DNA of 31,011 nt, taken from NCBI GenBank assembly GCA_021838765.1, contig JAKCCY010000020.1:1-31011 (forward strand), given 5' to 3'. The position numbers and the translations under genes were made by a program. Shown here one piece after another: positions 22,380 to 31,011 of the stretch. The notes below the pieces were generated by a model, which had not been told where the DNA came from, did no database searches, and saw only the letters and a list, made by a program, of their open reading frames with translations. Positions within the stretch are counted from its first letter, which is position 1; the number at the start of each line of letters is the position of its first letter. Origin of the DNA: Nitrospirota bacterium. GTDB lineage: Bacteria > Nitrospirota_A > Leptospirillia > Leptospirillales > Leptospirillaceae.

Positions 22380-24046
22380 AAGGAAATATCCGCGGCCTTA
22401 AAAAAAATCAGCTGGAAGCACTCGGTCGACTCTATCGAAGGAAAGTTCCCCCCCTCATGTGGGTAACGACCGAACTGGCCGGAGTCATGGGGGAGGTCAG
22501 TTTCGAAATCGGAAGACAAGTCGGACTTTTTATCTCCCGGGAAGGAACGGTCCTCGACGTGATCGTCGGCGGCCCCAAGGACCTCTATATTGAAACACTG
22601 CCCCCCTCGCGCGGTGGAGACCATCTTCTTCGGGGCATACGTCTTGTCCATACACATCTCCGCACAGAGCCCATCAACCAGGACGATCTGAACGATCTGG
22701 CCCTTTTGAGGCTTGATGCCCAGATCGTCCTCCATATCGACGAACATTCTCCAAGAATCAGACGATTCTCCCAAGCCTTGATCAATCCGGACAAACAGGG
22801 AGCAACACCCTGGCTTGTGACCGAATCGATCCCACTGTCTGCCGAACGCCTTGAAGTGGCCGACTCCGTGGAGCAGATCGAAGAAGCCCTGTCTGAATTC
22901 AAGGGGAGCTCACGCCACCAGACATCAAATCAGGAGCGCGCCATTCTGGTCTCTGCATCCAAAGACAGTCTCATCTCCCAGAAAGACGGCATGGAGGAAC
23001 TGCGGGAGCTGGCAGAAAGTGCGGGGGTTCATGTTCTTGGTGAGGAAATCCAGAAACTCAGGACACAGCATCCAGCCACCCTCCTCAGCGCCGACAGGCT
23101 GAAGGTCCTGATCATCCATGCCCTCCAGGTCGGAGCAACGATCATTATCTTCGAGCAGAATCTGACACCGGCCCAGGTCAGAAACATCGCAGCACTGACA
23201 GAGCTCAAGATCATCGACAGGACCCAGCTGATTCTCGACATTTTTGCCCGAAGAGCCCATTCAAGCGACGGAAAGCTTCAGGTGGAAGTGGCCCAGCTCA
23301 AATATCTCCTTCCCCGCCTTGAGCAACGTTCGACAGCTCTCTCAAGGCTGACCGGAGGCATTGGAGGAAGAGGGCCGGGAGAAACCCGGCTCGAAGAGGA
23401 CAGACGCCGTGTCCGGGACAGAATTACATCCCTTACGGAAAAACTTTCCCGGCTCGGCGATGAAAGGCGTCAAAGAAAGGAACGACGACAGGAAAACGGC
23501 CTGCCGATTGTTTCCCTCGTCGGCTACACAAATGTTGGGAAATCCACTCTTTTAAACCAGCTTACAGGATCGGAAGTCCTCACCGAAAACAAGCTTTTTG
23601 CCACACTCGACCCGACATCCCGTCGCCTCCGTTTCCCCAGGGAGCGGGAAATCATCCTCACAGACACGGTCGGGTTCATCCGGAATTTGCCCGCTGACCT
23701 GAAAAGGGCTTTTCTATCCACATTTGACGAACTGAAAGATGCTCATCTGCTCATCCATGTTGCCGATGGTTCCCATCCAAGCATCGAAGCCCAGATCGGG
23801 CAGGTGGAAACGCTTCTGACCGAGATGGAGATCGGAGAAAAGCCAAGACTTCTTGTCATCAACAAGGCAGACCTTCTCGACTCCGAGCAAAAAGAATCCC
23901 TTGCGCACCTTTTCCCGGAAGCGACCTTCATCTCCGCGACCCACCCGGAAACACTCACGGGATTACTCAAGAGCATGGAGGACAGACTCTTTTTAAAACG
24001 GCTCACAGATCCGCCAGATCATCTGGCGATGGCACCGGTACCATGA
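22367..24046 (+). CDS. hflX: GTPase HflX
   Basis: A 559-residue (from ATT 22367) ribosome-associated GTPase that splits stalled or hibernating ribosomes. The extended N-terminal part ([40 protein letters not shown]) is typical of long HflX forms. The HflX glycine-rich segment [20 protein letters not shown] precedes the G domain: G1 GYTNVGKST near 385-393, G2 region [11 protein letters not shown]3 [10 protein letters not shown] and G4 NKAD. An ATG at 22313 in the same frame has no ribosome-binding site and lies inside the upstream gene. The stop overlaps the next gene as ATGA. Confidence 0.9.
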   Translation: MPEIKGNIRGLKKNQLEALGRLYRRKVPPLMWVTTELAGVMGEVSFEIGRQVGLFISREGTVLDVIVGGPKDLYIETLPPSRGGDHLLRGIRLVHTHLRTEPINQDDLNDLALLRLDAQIVLHIDEHSPRIRRFSQALINPDKQGATPWLVTESIPLSAERLEVADSVEQIEEALSEFKGSSRHQTSNQERAILVSASKDSLISQKDGMEELRELAESAGVHVLGEEIQKLRTQHPATLLSADRLKVLIIHALQVGATIIIFEQNLTPAQVRNIAALTELKIIDRTQLILDIFARRAHSSDGKLQVEVAQLKYLLPRLEQRSTALSRLTGGIGGRGPGETRLEEDRRRVRDRITSLTEKLSRLGDERRQRKERRQENGLPIVSLVGYTNVGKSTLLNQLTGSEVLTENKLFATLDPTSRRLRFPREREIILTDTVGFIRNLPADLKRAFLSTFDELKDAHLLIHVADGSHPSIEAQIGQVETLLTEMEIGEKPRLLVINKADLLDSEQKESLAHLFPEATFISATHPETLTGLLKSMEDRLFLKRLTDPPDHLAMAPVP

Positions 24047-24531
24047 CAGAGGACCTGCTGACCATTCCACAGTCATTTTGCCAGGAATGCCGACTGTGCT
24101 GCCGATTCCTGGAACCGGACCGACAGACTCCATTTGCCTCCCGGCCTGATCTCGGATCGATCCTTCCCGAAAATTTCCAGGGAGCCCCCAACCCGGAACT
24201 CATCCCGGTCCGGATTGAAGAGTTTGACCTCTGGCAATGCGCCCTCCTTGAGGAATCGTCATGGAGCTGCCGCTCATGGCCCAAACACCCACTTGACTGC
24301 AGGATCTACCCTCTTCTCATCATCCTGCATGAAGGATCGCCATGGCTGGGAATCGATACCAACTGTCCCTTCTCCATCCATCTTTCACAAGAAACCCTTC
24401 ATGAAAAAGCCGAAACCATCCGTCACAACGAGTGGCCACAGCTTTCTGCCCAGGCCAGGACAAAACTGATCACCCATCTTGAAAAAGAGTCCGCCGAAGG
24501 GGTTCTTCCCCTCTTGCCCCTCGAGACCTGA
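24043..24531 (+). CDS. YkgJ-like cysteine-cluster protein
   Basis: A 162-residue protein of the YkgJ type (putative zinc- or iron-chelating, UPF0153 style). The cysteines form the usual layout: [11 protein letters not shown] near residue 13, then [24 protein letters not shown] and a late NTNCPF. The segment DCRIYPLLI is the family's best-conserved part. No signal peptide is present. The start overlaps hflX as ATGA. The metal and role are not known; radical or Fe-S handling is possible. Confidence 0.8.
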   Translation: MTEDLLTIPQSFCQECRLCCRFLEPDRQTPFASRPDLGSILPENFQGAPNPELIPVRIEEFDLWQCALLEESSWSCRSWPKHPLDCRIYPLLIILHEGSPWLGIDTNCPFSIHLSQETLHEKAETIRHNEWPQLSAQARTKLITHLEKESAEGVLPLLPLET

Positions 24532-24539
24532 GTCCCCGC

Positions 24540-25478
24540 ATGGCCCGATTCGGACCCACGACCAGACTTCCTTATCCTCCCCCCAGTCGATACAACTCTC
24601 TTTGCCTCCTGACATCCGAAAGACGACGGATGTTTTTTTCAACCTGCCATCCCGTCTCCTTTTTTCTGAATGCACGGGGAATCGACTTCAGTATCGGAAG
24701 CTGGCTTGATCGTCCCTTTCTTCTTGCGGAATCCTCAGGGTATCACTGGCTCCCTTTCCCCCCTGAGTGGACCCTTTATGATCATGATTCCGAAAATCCA
24801 TTTTGGGCCGAACTTTCAGATTGGCTTTTCAAGCTTAATGACGGACTTCCCGGAAGGGTCGACAATTTGCCGCTCGGGATCAGATGCCTCCATTCTCCCG
24901 CTTCCCCTCCGACACTTCTGGATACGGAAAGGATTCTTCTGCGAGAACCGTACCTTCTGGCTGCGGGGAACCGTTACAAATCCCATCGATGGGAACTGAA
25001 CCGTCTTCTCAGAATCGATCCGGATCCCGGAATCAGGATCTGGAGCGATCTCTCCCCGCCTCCGGGAAAAGATGAAATCAAGTCGCGTTTTTTTGAGATG
25101 CGCCGCAAAAAGGCCCGCAATGAAATGGATTGGCTGATGGTGGACGATCTCGAGCAGGCTCACCTGGTTGCCGAAAGCCAATGGAAGGACTTGAGCCTGA
25201 CAGGGATCATTCTCTCGCTACGGTTTGAGGCCGCAGCATGGCAATGGCTCGCGCTGTCGGAATCAGGAAAAAATGCCGTCTGCTTCCTTGAATGCAGGGA
25301 TCCGGAGGTCGGGCATGTTTCAGCCATGATGACCCGTCTCGCATTTCAACAATTCCCCGATCTTGAATGGATCAATATCGGGGGAGACTCGGGACTGCCA
25401 GGTCTGGCCCTTGCAAAAGATCAGGATCATCCGGCGATTCTTGTTCCGGAATATTCCCAGAACCTTGCGGGCGGATAA
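24540..25478 (+). CDS. DUF2156-like (GNAT-fold) protein
   Basis: A 312-residue protein resembling DUF2156, the C-terminal domain family of phosphatidylglycerol lysyltransferases with tandem GNAT folds. The pattern includes YHWLPFPPEW in the first half, and YLLAAGNRYKSHRWELNRLL, which matches the KxKRNxxN-type stretch of the family. No membrane helices are present. The start is uncertain: ATG 24540 has no strong ribosome-binding site and lies 8 nt after the previous stop; ATG 24630 is an alternative. The substrate is unknown, and the family assignment is moderate. Confidence 0.6.
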   Translation: MARFGPTTRLPYPPPSRYNSLCLLTSERRRMFFSTCHPVSFFLNARGIDFSIGSWLDRPFLLAESSGYHWLPFPPEWTLYDHDSENPFWAELSDWLFKLNDGLPGRVDNLPLGIRCLHSPASPPTLLDTERILLREPYLLAAGNRYKSHRWELNRLLRIDPDPGIRIWSDLSPPPGKDEIKSRFFEMRRKKARNEMDWLMVDDLEQAHLVAESQWKDLSLTGIILSLRFEAAAWQWLALSESGKNAVCFLECRDPEVGHVSAMMTRLAFQQFPDLEWINIGGDSGLPGLALAKDQDHPAILVPEYSQNLAGG

Positions 25479-25492
25479 TGCAACAGGAAAAC

Positions 25493-25520
25493 TTGTCTTG
25501 AGGATCAGTCTGCCTATAGA
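25493..25520 (+). promoter_or_regulatory. Possible promoter for the DUF5069 gene
   Basis: TTGTCT (25493-25498), a 16-bp spacer and TATAGA (25515-25520) about 120 bp before the gene. Confidence 0.35.
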
Positions 25521-25639
25521 ATCGAGCAGATATCCTGACAATGAGGACATGCTCCGATCCCGCCCCGGAACAGTTCCGTGCTTCGGGATGGCACGGGATT
25601 ACCAGGAGGAGCAAGACAATCTCAACAAAGGAGATTTGC

Positions 25640-26068
25640 ATGGATCTGACAAGAGAATTTCCAAGAAGTCCATTTGACCGTCTCGGGGGAATCGACCACC
25701 TGAAAAGGATGTCAGACAAGGCTCGTGCAAAAAACAATGGCACTCTTGGAGAGTACATCTACAACTGCCCCCTCGATGTTTTTTGTCTTGATTTTCTGGA
25801 GATAGACCACGAAACCTTTGCCAGCATCGCAGGATCTGCCCGAACCGATGACGAGATTCTTGCCGCGGTCCTCGACAAAAGTCCCAATGCCAGGGATCCG
25901 GAGAAGGTTCACGCATTCAACATGTCTTACGAAGCACTCTCTCCCGACACACCCGAGAAATGGAAGTATTTTATCGCCACGAGAGATGCCATCGATCCTT
26001 CAAGAACAGATATCCGAACATGGCCCCGGCTCATAGACCTTGAGGAAAAAAGAACCCTCACCGTCTGA
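25640..26068 (+). CDS. DUF5069-domain protein
   Basis: A 142-residue cytoplasmic protein of the DUF5069 family. Typical features are the start MDLTREFPRSPFDRLGGIDH, MSDKARAKNNGTLGEYIYNC and a C-terminal WPRLIDLEEKR. AAAGGAG lies six bases before ATG 25640; the frame is open upstream but without a start signal. No biochemical role is established for the family. It is followed by a clean terminator, so it ends its transcription unit. Confidence 0.85.
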   Translation: MDLTREFPRSPFDRLGGIDHLKRMSDKARAKNNGTLGEYIYNCPLDVFCLDFLEIDHETFASIAGSARTDDEILAAVLDKSPNARDPEKVHAFNMSYEALSPDTPEKWKYFIATRDAIDPSRTDIRTWPRLIDLEEKRTLTV

Positions 26069-26084
26069 TCCGTTACAATCCATG

Positions 26085-26104
26085 GCCCCGGTGCGGGGCT
26101 TTTT
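26085..26104 (+). terminator. Rho-independent terminator
   Basis: A 6-bp GC stem (GCCCCG/CGGGGC, loop GTG) is followed by TTTTT, 16 nt after the DUF5069 stop. The M16 gene starts 25 nt later, so it would need a promoter inside or before this region, or read-through. Confidence 0.85.
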
Positions 26105-26129
26105 ACATCACCTAAAAAGGGAGTTCTTA

Positions 26130-27575
26130 ATGTCAAAGAAGTCCATCCTCAGGGATTGTCTTTCCAGAAAAAGAAAGCCCGCCAGAAATGCCGGAACCAT
26201 GGGAACCAGATCATTGCTTCTGGTCGTCCTTTCCCTCTTGGTTCTTATTGTTGCGCCATTTTCTGCCGATGCCGACCAAACCTATACGCCAAAACCCAAA
26301 ATCCACACCTTTCCCAATGGGCTAAGACTCATCACCGTCGAAAACCCCTACTCCCCGATCGTCACATTCCAGATCTGGTACAAAGTGGGCTCCATTGATG
26401 AAAAACAACCCAAAACGGGCATTTCCCACTTTCTCGAACACATGATGTTCACAGGAACGCCAAAGTTCCCGCATGGGGTCCTCGACCAAAAGGTCAACGA
26501 TGTCGGAGGACAGTCCAATGCCTTCACCAACTACGACTTCACTGCCTTTTTCGAGAATCTGCCCCCGGGCAATCTTCCTCTTTCCTTCGCAATCGAATCC
26601 GACAGGATGAAAAATCTTTCCCTCAAAAAGTCACAAATTGAGCGAGAACGGAAAATTGTGCTCGAAGAAAGACGAAACGACTATGATGACCCCACGCAGC
26701 TTTTAGTGGAGCGTGTTTATGCGCGGGCGTTCGTCGTCCACCCCTACCACAACCCCGTAATCGGCTGGGAAGACGATATCAAGAGGATTACCCAGAAGGA
26801 TCTTCGAAACTACTATCGACAGAACTACATGCCCAACAATGCCACGATTGTCATCGTCGGACCGGTCAAGGAGTCCAGCATGATCCGGCAGGTGGGTGAT
26901 TATTTCGGGTCCATTCCCAGAGGAGTTCTTCCCAAAAGACATATCCACCTCGACCGGCCACAGAAAAAACTCAAGCTTGTCGTGCTCCACAAACCGGCAA
27001 TGCTTCCGGTGACAATGCTGGCCTTTCATGCCCCGAACTTCAAGAATCCGGATCAATATCCCCTCACAGTTCTTTCGGCGCTCCTGTCGGGAGGAAGATC
27101 CTCAATCCTCTACAGGAAGATGGTCTATGAGCATCCCATGGCGGTTGATGCCGAAGGTTCCTATGACCCCCTCACACAAGGGCCGTCCCTCTTCTATTTC
27201 TATGCGCAGGGGATGCCGAAAACAACACCGCCATTCCTGAAAAGGGAGTTGACGTCGGTCATCAGCTCACTTAAGAACCATCCTGTTTCCCAATCCGCCC
27301 TGGATCGCGCCAAAAAGGGACTCGTCTCGGAATTCCTGATGAGTCAGGAATCGACATTCGGAATGGGAATGCTCCTCGGAGAGATGGCAACACTCGGCGT
27401 GCCCATGAGCTATCTTGACGACTACGTCAAAAACATTCAGGCGGTAACCCCGGCCGATGTGACCCGGGTTGCCAGAAAATATCTCAACAGCCACTCCGAA
27501 ACAATCGGCTACCTTTATCCAGCAGGCAAACCGAAAAAACCGGTCTTCAGAAAACCAGGAAGCCTCGTACGATGA
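26130..27575 (+). CDS. M16-family zinc metalloprotease, catalytic subunit
   Basis: A 481-residue exported peptidase of the insulinase/processing peptidase family. An extended signal peptide (basic region to about 27, then SLLLVVLSLLVLIVAPFSADA) targets the periplasm. The zinc motif HFLEH is at 100-104, with the third ligand Glu180 in RKIVLEERRNDYDD, at the usual distance of about 75 residues. The second M16 domain (about 230-460) carries the substrate-chamber pattern LSGGRSSILYRKM. AAGGGAG lies six bases before the ATG; the upstream open frame crosses the terminator. It pairs with the next gene, which encodes the inactive partner. Confidence 0.9.
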   Translation: MSKKSILRDCLSRKRKPARNAGTMGTRSLLLVVLSLLVLIVAPFSADADQTYTPKPKIHTFPNGLRLITVENPYSPIVTFQIWYKVGSIDEKQPKTGISHFLEHMMFTGTPKFPHGVLDQKVNDVGGQSNAFTNYDFTAFFENLPPGNLPLSFAIESDRMKNLSLKKSQIERERKIVLEERRNDYDDPTQLLVERVYARAFVVHPYHNPVIGWEDDIKRITQKDLRNYYRQNYMPNNATIVIVGPVKESSMIRQVGDYFGSIPRGVLPKRHIHLDRPQKKLKLVVLHKPAMLPVTMLAFHAPNFKNPDQYPLTVLSALLSGGRSSILYRKMVYEHPMAVDAEGSYDPLTQGPSLFYFYAQGMPKTTPPFLKRELTSVISSLKNHPVSQSALDRAKKGLVSEFLMSQESTFGMGMLLGEMATLGVPMSYLDDYVKNIQAVTPADVTRVARKYLNSHSETIGYLYPAGKPKKPVFRKPGSLVR

Positions 27576-27589
27576 AAAAGGAGCGATTC

Positions 27590-29011
27590 ATGACAAAGAA
27601 GGCCTTAACCGGGATCCTGTTTTTCACTACCGCCATTTCCCTCTCGGCATGTGCCCATACAACACCTGGACCGGTCGCCACGACCACCCAGGAAGGCGGG
27701 GCGCAGAGCCGGAACATCCAGATTCTCAACACCACCGTTACCAGGACCGTGCTTCCAAACGGCATTACGGTCCTGGTCATCCCCCGTCCGGTGGTTCCGG
27801 TGGTCTCCTTTCGGATCGGAATCCGCGCAGGCTCCGCCCAGGATCCCCGTGGACAATACGGATTGGCCGACCTCACGGCATCCCTTCTTGACCGGGGGAC
27901 AAAGAACCATGACGCCCTTTCCATCTTTCGCGCCATTGACAGTTCGGGAGGAGGACTTGACGCCCAGGCGGGAAGAGACTTGACGACCGTCTCTGGCAAG
28001 GTCCTGACAGAAGACCTCGAGCCCCTGTTTTCCCTTGCCGCAGAAATGGTTCAGGCTCCGACATTCCCCGCAGAAGACTTCAAAAAGAATCAGCAGATGG
28101 CCCTCGCCGAACTGGCCGATGAAAAAGACCACCCTGGACCGGTCGCCAGAAACCTGCTCTACAAGAAAATGATGGGGAACGGACCCTATGGCCATCCCGC
28201 GTCGGGAACGGTCAAGACAATCTCCAGTATCGGCCGCCAGGATGTTCTGGCGTTCTACCGGACCTGGTACACCCCGGAACGAACGATCATCACCTTTTCG
28301 GGAGACATCAGCAATCAAAAAGCGATCGATCTCGTCAACAGGGAGTTTGGCTCCTGGACCAGGAAAGCGTCTCCTTCCCAGAGTCCGGTCGGGAAAAAGA
28401 CCACCTGGGCCAATGGGGGAAAGACCTACCTGATTGACCGCGAAGACCTTGCCCAGACAACGGTCCTGATGGGGCTTCCTGGCATTTCCAGGAAAGATCC
28501 GCTCTTTTACAATGCACTCGTCATGAACCAGCTTGTCGGCGGAACAACGACATCACGACTCAACCATGTGATACGACAGAAAATGGGACTGGTCTACTAC
28601 ATCTACTCCGGACTTGATGCAGAGCGCCACAGTGGTCCGTTTTTTGTCAGCTTCCAGACGCATGCTGAAAATACAGCAAAAGTCATCAACGAAACTCACA
28701 AACAGCTTCAAAAAAGTGTAGAGGTCACTCCGGACTCAAAACAGGTCAGCGCGGTCAAGAAAAATCTTCTGGGCTCCTTTCCTTTCAGGATGGACTCTGA
28801 CGACAGGATCGCCTCCCTGTTGCTGTTTATAGAAAACTATTCCCTGGGCATCGACTATTTTACCGAATACCCGGAAAAGATCAGCGAAGTAACGCCAGAC
28901 TCAGTCAAAAAGGCTGCACAGGACCTGATTCACACTTCAGAACTGACAACGGTCATCATTGGACCAATGTCGAAGATGAATGGGTTGAAGGGGGAAGAGG
29001 TCACCCCCTGA
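27590..29011 (+). CDS. M16-family partner lipoprotein lacking the zinc site
   Basis: A 473-residue lipoprotein with signal TGILFFTTAISLSAC (lipobox LSAC, Cys21). It is homologous to the preceding protease (NGITVLVIPRPVVPVVSFRIGI, VARNLLYKKMMGNGPYGHP, GGTTTSRLNHVIRQKMGLVYYIYS) but the HxxEH position reads GLADL, so it has no zinc site. By analogy with mitochondrial processing peptidase and bacterial M16B pairs, it is the regulatory or substrate-binding half. ATG 27590 has AAGGAGCGATTC upstream and is preferred over ATG 27572, which overlaps the previous stop but has no ribosome-binding site. Confidence 0.88.
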   Translation: MTKKALTGILFFTTAISLSACAHTTPGPVATTTQEGGAQSRNIQILNTTVTRTVLPNGITVLVIPRPVVPVVSFRIGIRAGSAQDPRGQYGLADLTASLLDRGTKNHDALSIFRAIDSSGGGLDAQAGRDLTTVSGKVLTEDLEPLFSLAAEMVQAPTFPAEDFKKNQQMALAELADEKDHPGPVARNLLYKKMMGNGPYGHPASGTVKTISSIGRQDVLAFYRTWYTPERTIITFSGDISNQKAIDLVNREFGSWTRKASPSQSPVGKKTTWANGGKTYLIDREDLAQTTVLMGLPGISRKDPLFYNALVMNQLVGGTTTSRLNHVIRQKMGLVYYIYSGLDAERHSGPFFVSFQTHAENTAKVINETHKQLQKSVEVTPDSKQVSAVKKNLLGSFPFRMDSDDRIASLLLFIENYSLGIDYFTEYPEKISEVTPDSVKKAAQDLIHTSELTTVIIGPMSKMNGLKGEEVTP

Positions 29012-29030
29012 CTTTCTGCCTTTAAACGGG

Positions 29031-29059
29031 TTGAATTTTTCATCGGTACCCGCTAGGAT
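29031..29059 (+). promoter_or_regulatory. Promoter for the bS22-like gene
   Basis: TTGAAT (29031-29036), a 17-bp spacer and TAGGAT (29054-29059), with about 115 nt of leader before the 29-residue gene. Confidence 0.55.
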
Positions 29060-29178
29060 GTAACTTTCTGTTTTAGAACCGGGAACTGCCGGATCGTCAG
29101 GCCATGGATTCATGGCCGCCCGTTGATTTCTGAAGGGATCCAGCGGGTTTCACCAGCCATCAGGAAAGAGGACAACAG

Positions 29179-29268
29179 ATGTCCAGTGTGATTAAAAAGC
29201 GCCGGAAGAAAATCCGGAAGCACAAGTACAAGAAGCTCCGCAGGGCATCTCGTCACAAGAAGAAGTAA
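29179..29268 (+). CDS. bS22-like / AURKAIP1-COX24-domain microprotein
   Basis: A 29-residue, extremely basic peptide: MSSVIKKRRKKIRKHKYKKL then RRASRHKKK. It matches the small AURKAIP1/COX24 C-terminal domain, represented in mycobacteria by ribosomal protein bS22 (start GSVIKKRRKR, then HRKL) and in mitochondria by mS38. These bind 16S-type rRNA near the decoding region. AGAGGA lies about eight bases before the ATG. It has its own promoter and a hairpin downstream. Assignment is from recalled family pattern; the very short length is normal for the family. Confidence 0.8.
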   Translation: MSSVIKKRRKKIRKHKYKKLRRASRHKKK

Positions 29269-29279
29269 CCAATGGGCGG

Positions 29280-29304
29280 CCTGCCGGGAGAATATCCTGG
29301 CGGG
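29280..29304 (+). terminator. Hairpin after the bS22-like gene
   Basis: A 10-bp stem including G-U pairs (29280-29289 with 29295-29304), loop of five, followed by a partial T tract (TCGTTCTGATTT). It begins 12 nt after the stop codon. Confidence 0.5.
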
Positions 29305-29358
29305 TCGTTCTGATTTAAGCAAACAATCATCGGCATGTTTTGTCTTAACGGAGGCGCA

Positions 29359-29802
29359 TTGATTCAAGAACGAAAAGTTGCGATCGGATCCATTGTCCTT
29401 CTCTTCCTGACATCTGTCTCGATCCTCACATACCAAAGCATGCGAATTGCCGATCTGCAAAGCAAGATTGACAATCTGCAGGTCAACAGGGTCGCAAGAG
29501 CCGGGAAGCAGCTCTCAACAAATCTTGTCGCCTCAGAGGGCGAGGATACCGGAACCTACCAGCTTGACCTCATTACCGCTGTCATGGCTGTTCCGGACTG
29601 GTCAGACAAAATTCCGCAGGATGTCGCAAGGGGAATGCAGTGGAAAGTGATGAACAGGGCTCGCGTTCACATGATTCAGGGGAACCTGGTTGTCCTTGAA
29701 GTCCAGGATGCCAAAGGAGAGGTCTTGCCCCTTCTCTTCCAGATACCGGATCCCAAGGAACCGGCAACATGGCGCTATCTTTATGCAATGGCTCCCCGCT
29801 AA
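29359..29802 (+). CDS. Membrane-anchored protein with coiled coil, function unknown
   Basis: A 147-residue protein. The transmembrane helix is at about 9-26 (VAIGSIVLLFLTSVSILTY), followed by a short coiled coil (MRIADLQSKIDNLQ) and a periplasmic domain with predicted strands (GNLVVLEVQDAKGEVLPLLF). The start is TTG 29359, four bases after GGAGG; ATG 29335 in frame has no ribosome-binding site. No family is recognised. The stop TAA (29800-29802) overlaps the stop of the convergent GGDEF-EAL gene. Confidence 0.65.
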   Translation: MIQERKVAIGSIVLLFLTSVSILTYQSMRIADLQSKIDNLQVNRVARAGKQLSTNLVASEGEDTGTYQLDLITAVMAVPDWSDKIPQDVARGMQWKVMNRARVHMIQGNLVVLEVQDAKGEVLPLLFQIPDPKEPATWRYLYAMAPR

Positions 29803-31011
29803 CGGTCCAGAAAAAGCCCTGGTCCTGTTCGCTCATCCCCTGCGGGAGGGAAATTCTTTTCCATCAGGGCGGCAAGCCCCTCATAGGGGACCGGCTCGCT
29901 GTAGAAATATCCCTGAAAGATATTCGCCCCTCGCTTGAACAGAAAGTCCCTCTGCTCGACAGTTTCAACACCTTCGATCACCACGTTGATCCGCATCGTC
30001 AGCCCGATTGAAAGCATCGTGCGGATCAATTCAAGCTCCTTGCCCCCGGACAGCATCTGATCGACAAAACTTTTATCCACCTTGATCTCATCAGGCGAAA
30101 ATCGGGTCAGATTCCCCAACGATGAAAAGCCTGTCCCGAAATCATCGAGAGAAAGTCTGACCCCCATTTCCTTGACCTTCTGGACATTCATTTCTATCTC
30201 GGCAATTTCCCGGGCAAAGATCGACTCCGTCACCTCAAGGACCAATAGAGAAGGGTCCAGTCCTGATATCAGAAGTGATCTTCTGACATGCTCGTAAAAA
30301 TCCGGCTCAATGAGCTGCCGGACAGAAACGTTCACCGATACGCTCATCCGGCGGAAGCGTTCACACAGGATTTTGGCATCCCGGGTCGCCCGCTTCAGAA
30401 CCCACTCTCCCAGGCTGACAATCAGTCCCTGCTCTTCCGCCATCTTAATGAACTGATGGGGACGGAGAATCCCTTTTTGGGGATGATGCCAGCGGACCAA
30501 AGCCTCAAAACCTATAATTTCTCCTGTCGGAGCATTAACTTTCGGCTGGTAGTACAAGTCGAGGGCATCTTCCCGGATCGCTTCCAGGAGATCTTCCCGG
30601 AGTTCAATTTCTTCCTGAGAGTTCGGATTCATCAATGGAGAGTAGAAACGAAAATCGTTTCTGCCCCTGTCTTTGACAGAATTCAGGGCAATATCGGCAT
30701 TCCGGATCAACAGATCCTCCGACTGGCCATCATCGGGAAAGACCGATATTCCGATCGATATGGTCATCGAGACCTTGTGTTCCCCCAGAAAAAAGGGTTT
30801 CCGCATCTCCATCAGGAGGTGTCTCGATTTTTCCGAAATACGCTCTGCATCAAGGAAGTCCGAGATCAGGACCAGAAACTCGTCCCCCCCAAGTCTCGCG
30901 AGAGAATCTCCGGGAGAAACGACATTGGAAAGACGGGAGGCAAACTGCTGCAGAAAATCATTGCCCAACGCATGGCCGTAAGTATCATTGATCTTCTTGA
31001 AATGATCGATT
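29799..31011 (-). CDS. GGDEF-EAL protein (cyclic-di-GMP turnover), 5' end outside the window
   Basis: The C-terminal 403 residues of a cyclic-di-GMP enzyme; the gene continues beyond the window's right edge. The GGDEF part shows KKINDTYGHALGNDF and an intact RLGGDEF active-site motif. The EAL part keeps every main catalytic segment: EALVRW, NVSVRQL, LEVTES, DDFGTGFSSL, IKVDKSF, EGVET and QGYF. It may therefore both make and degrade the messenger, or be switched between the two by its unseen N-terminal sensor. The protein ends with a short Gly/Pro-rich tail. It is convergent with the preceding gene, with overlapping stop codons. Confidence 0.93.
   Translation of the reverse strand, partial: IDHFKKINDTYGHALGNDFLQQFASRLSNVVSPGDSLARLGGDEFLVLISDFLDAERISEKSRHLLMEMRKPFFLGEHKVSMTISIGISVFPDDGQSEDLLIRNADIALNSVKDRGRNDFRFYSPLMNPNSQEEIELREDLLEAIREDALDLYYQPKVNAPTGEIIGFEALVRWHHPQKGILRPHQFIKMAEEQGLIVSLGEWVLKRATRDAKILCERFRRMSVSVNVSVRQLIEPDFYEHVRRSLLISGLDPSLLVLEVTESIFAREIAEIEMNVQKVKEMGVRLSLDDFGTGFSSLGNLTRFSPDEIKVDKSFVDQMLSGGKELELIRTMLSIGLTMRINVVIEGVETVEQRDFLFKRGANIFQGYFYSEPVPYEGLAALMEKNFPPAGDERTGPGLFLDR

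Noticed and set aside
24001..24290. Antisense frames over the hflX/YkgJ junction
   Set aside because: No start signal or conserved pattern; both plus-strand genes are clear here.
27605..28318. 237-residue open frame antisense to the M16 partner gene
   Set aside because: Shadow of a real gene; composition is typical of a reverse-complement frame.
1..31011. Mobile elements, prophage, CRISPR array or attachment sites
   Set aside because: No transposase, integrase, regularly spaced repeats or long terminal repeats were seen on either strand.

Overview
This 31 kb window looks like chromosomal DNA from an acidophilic, iron-oxidising Leptospirillum-type bacterium (Nitrospirota). That is an inference from protein style, the moderate GC content, and the mix of Fe-S, iron/oxygen-sensing and envelope genes; no 16S rRNA gene is present. 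Genes are densely packed, with many ATGA, GTGA and TGATG stop/start overlaps. I saw no tRNA, rRNA, CRISPR array, insertion sequence or phage gene.

Layout. 1-2.9 kb: an interrupted HD-GYP-like fragment, a candidate structured RNA or attenuator, a beta-carbonic anhydrase, a DUF4384-type lipoprotein and a 37-residue membrane microprotein that has its own promoter, a leader ORF and stacked terminators. 2.9-6.1 kb: a divergent promoter pair, then a three-gene membrane operon (CorC/HlyC transporter, membrane-anchored unknown, PLD-like protein without its catalytic motif). 6.2-12.3 kb: a complete ISC iron-sulfur assembly operon, iscR-iscS-iscU-iscA-hscB-hscA-fdx-iscX, plus one unknown gene. 12.4-15.3 kb: Mrp/ApbC Fe-S carrier, a small helical protein, a Nudix hydrolase and TruA. 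15.4-17.5 kb: an orphan gene, then an ODP-type di-iron beta-lactamase-fold protein paired with a minimal soluble chemoreceptor. 17.5-19.5 kb, minus strand: DUF971, WrbA and GpsA. 19.7-26.1 kb: SerS, a receiver-like protein, a TPR protein, a DUF3553-like protein, HflX, a YkgJ-type Cys-cluster protein, a DUF2156-like protein and a DUF5069 protein. 26.1-29.0 kb: an M16 protease pair (one catalytic, one not). 29.0-31.0 kb: a 29-residue bS22/AURKAIP1-like gene, a membrane-anchored unknown and a GGDEF-EAL protein cut by the window edge.

The main discovery candidate is the operon's IscS. It is full length (404 aa) and closely resembles E. coli IscS, including the mobile-loop cysteine and the C-terminus. 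The PLP-binding lysine is replaced by leucine, however, and four other cofactor or catalytic positions (His104, Asn155, Asp180 and Gln183 in E. coli numbering) are also replaced. It should not work as a PLP cysteine desulfurase. It sits between IscR and a fully conserved IscU, which suggests a scaffold or cluster-ligand role with sulfur supplied another way, for example as sulfide. The same operon has an HscB with a eukaryote-like N-terminal tetracysteine domain, a 31-bp palindrome over the promoter -10 box, and an internal terminator-like hairpin between iscA and hscB.

Other points of interest are the ODP/mini-chemoreceptor pair, a probable ATT start codon for hflX, the bS22-like microgene, and the microprotein locus at 2.55-2.96 kb.
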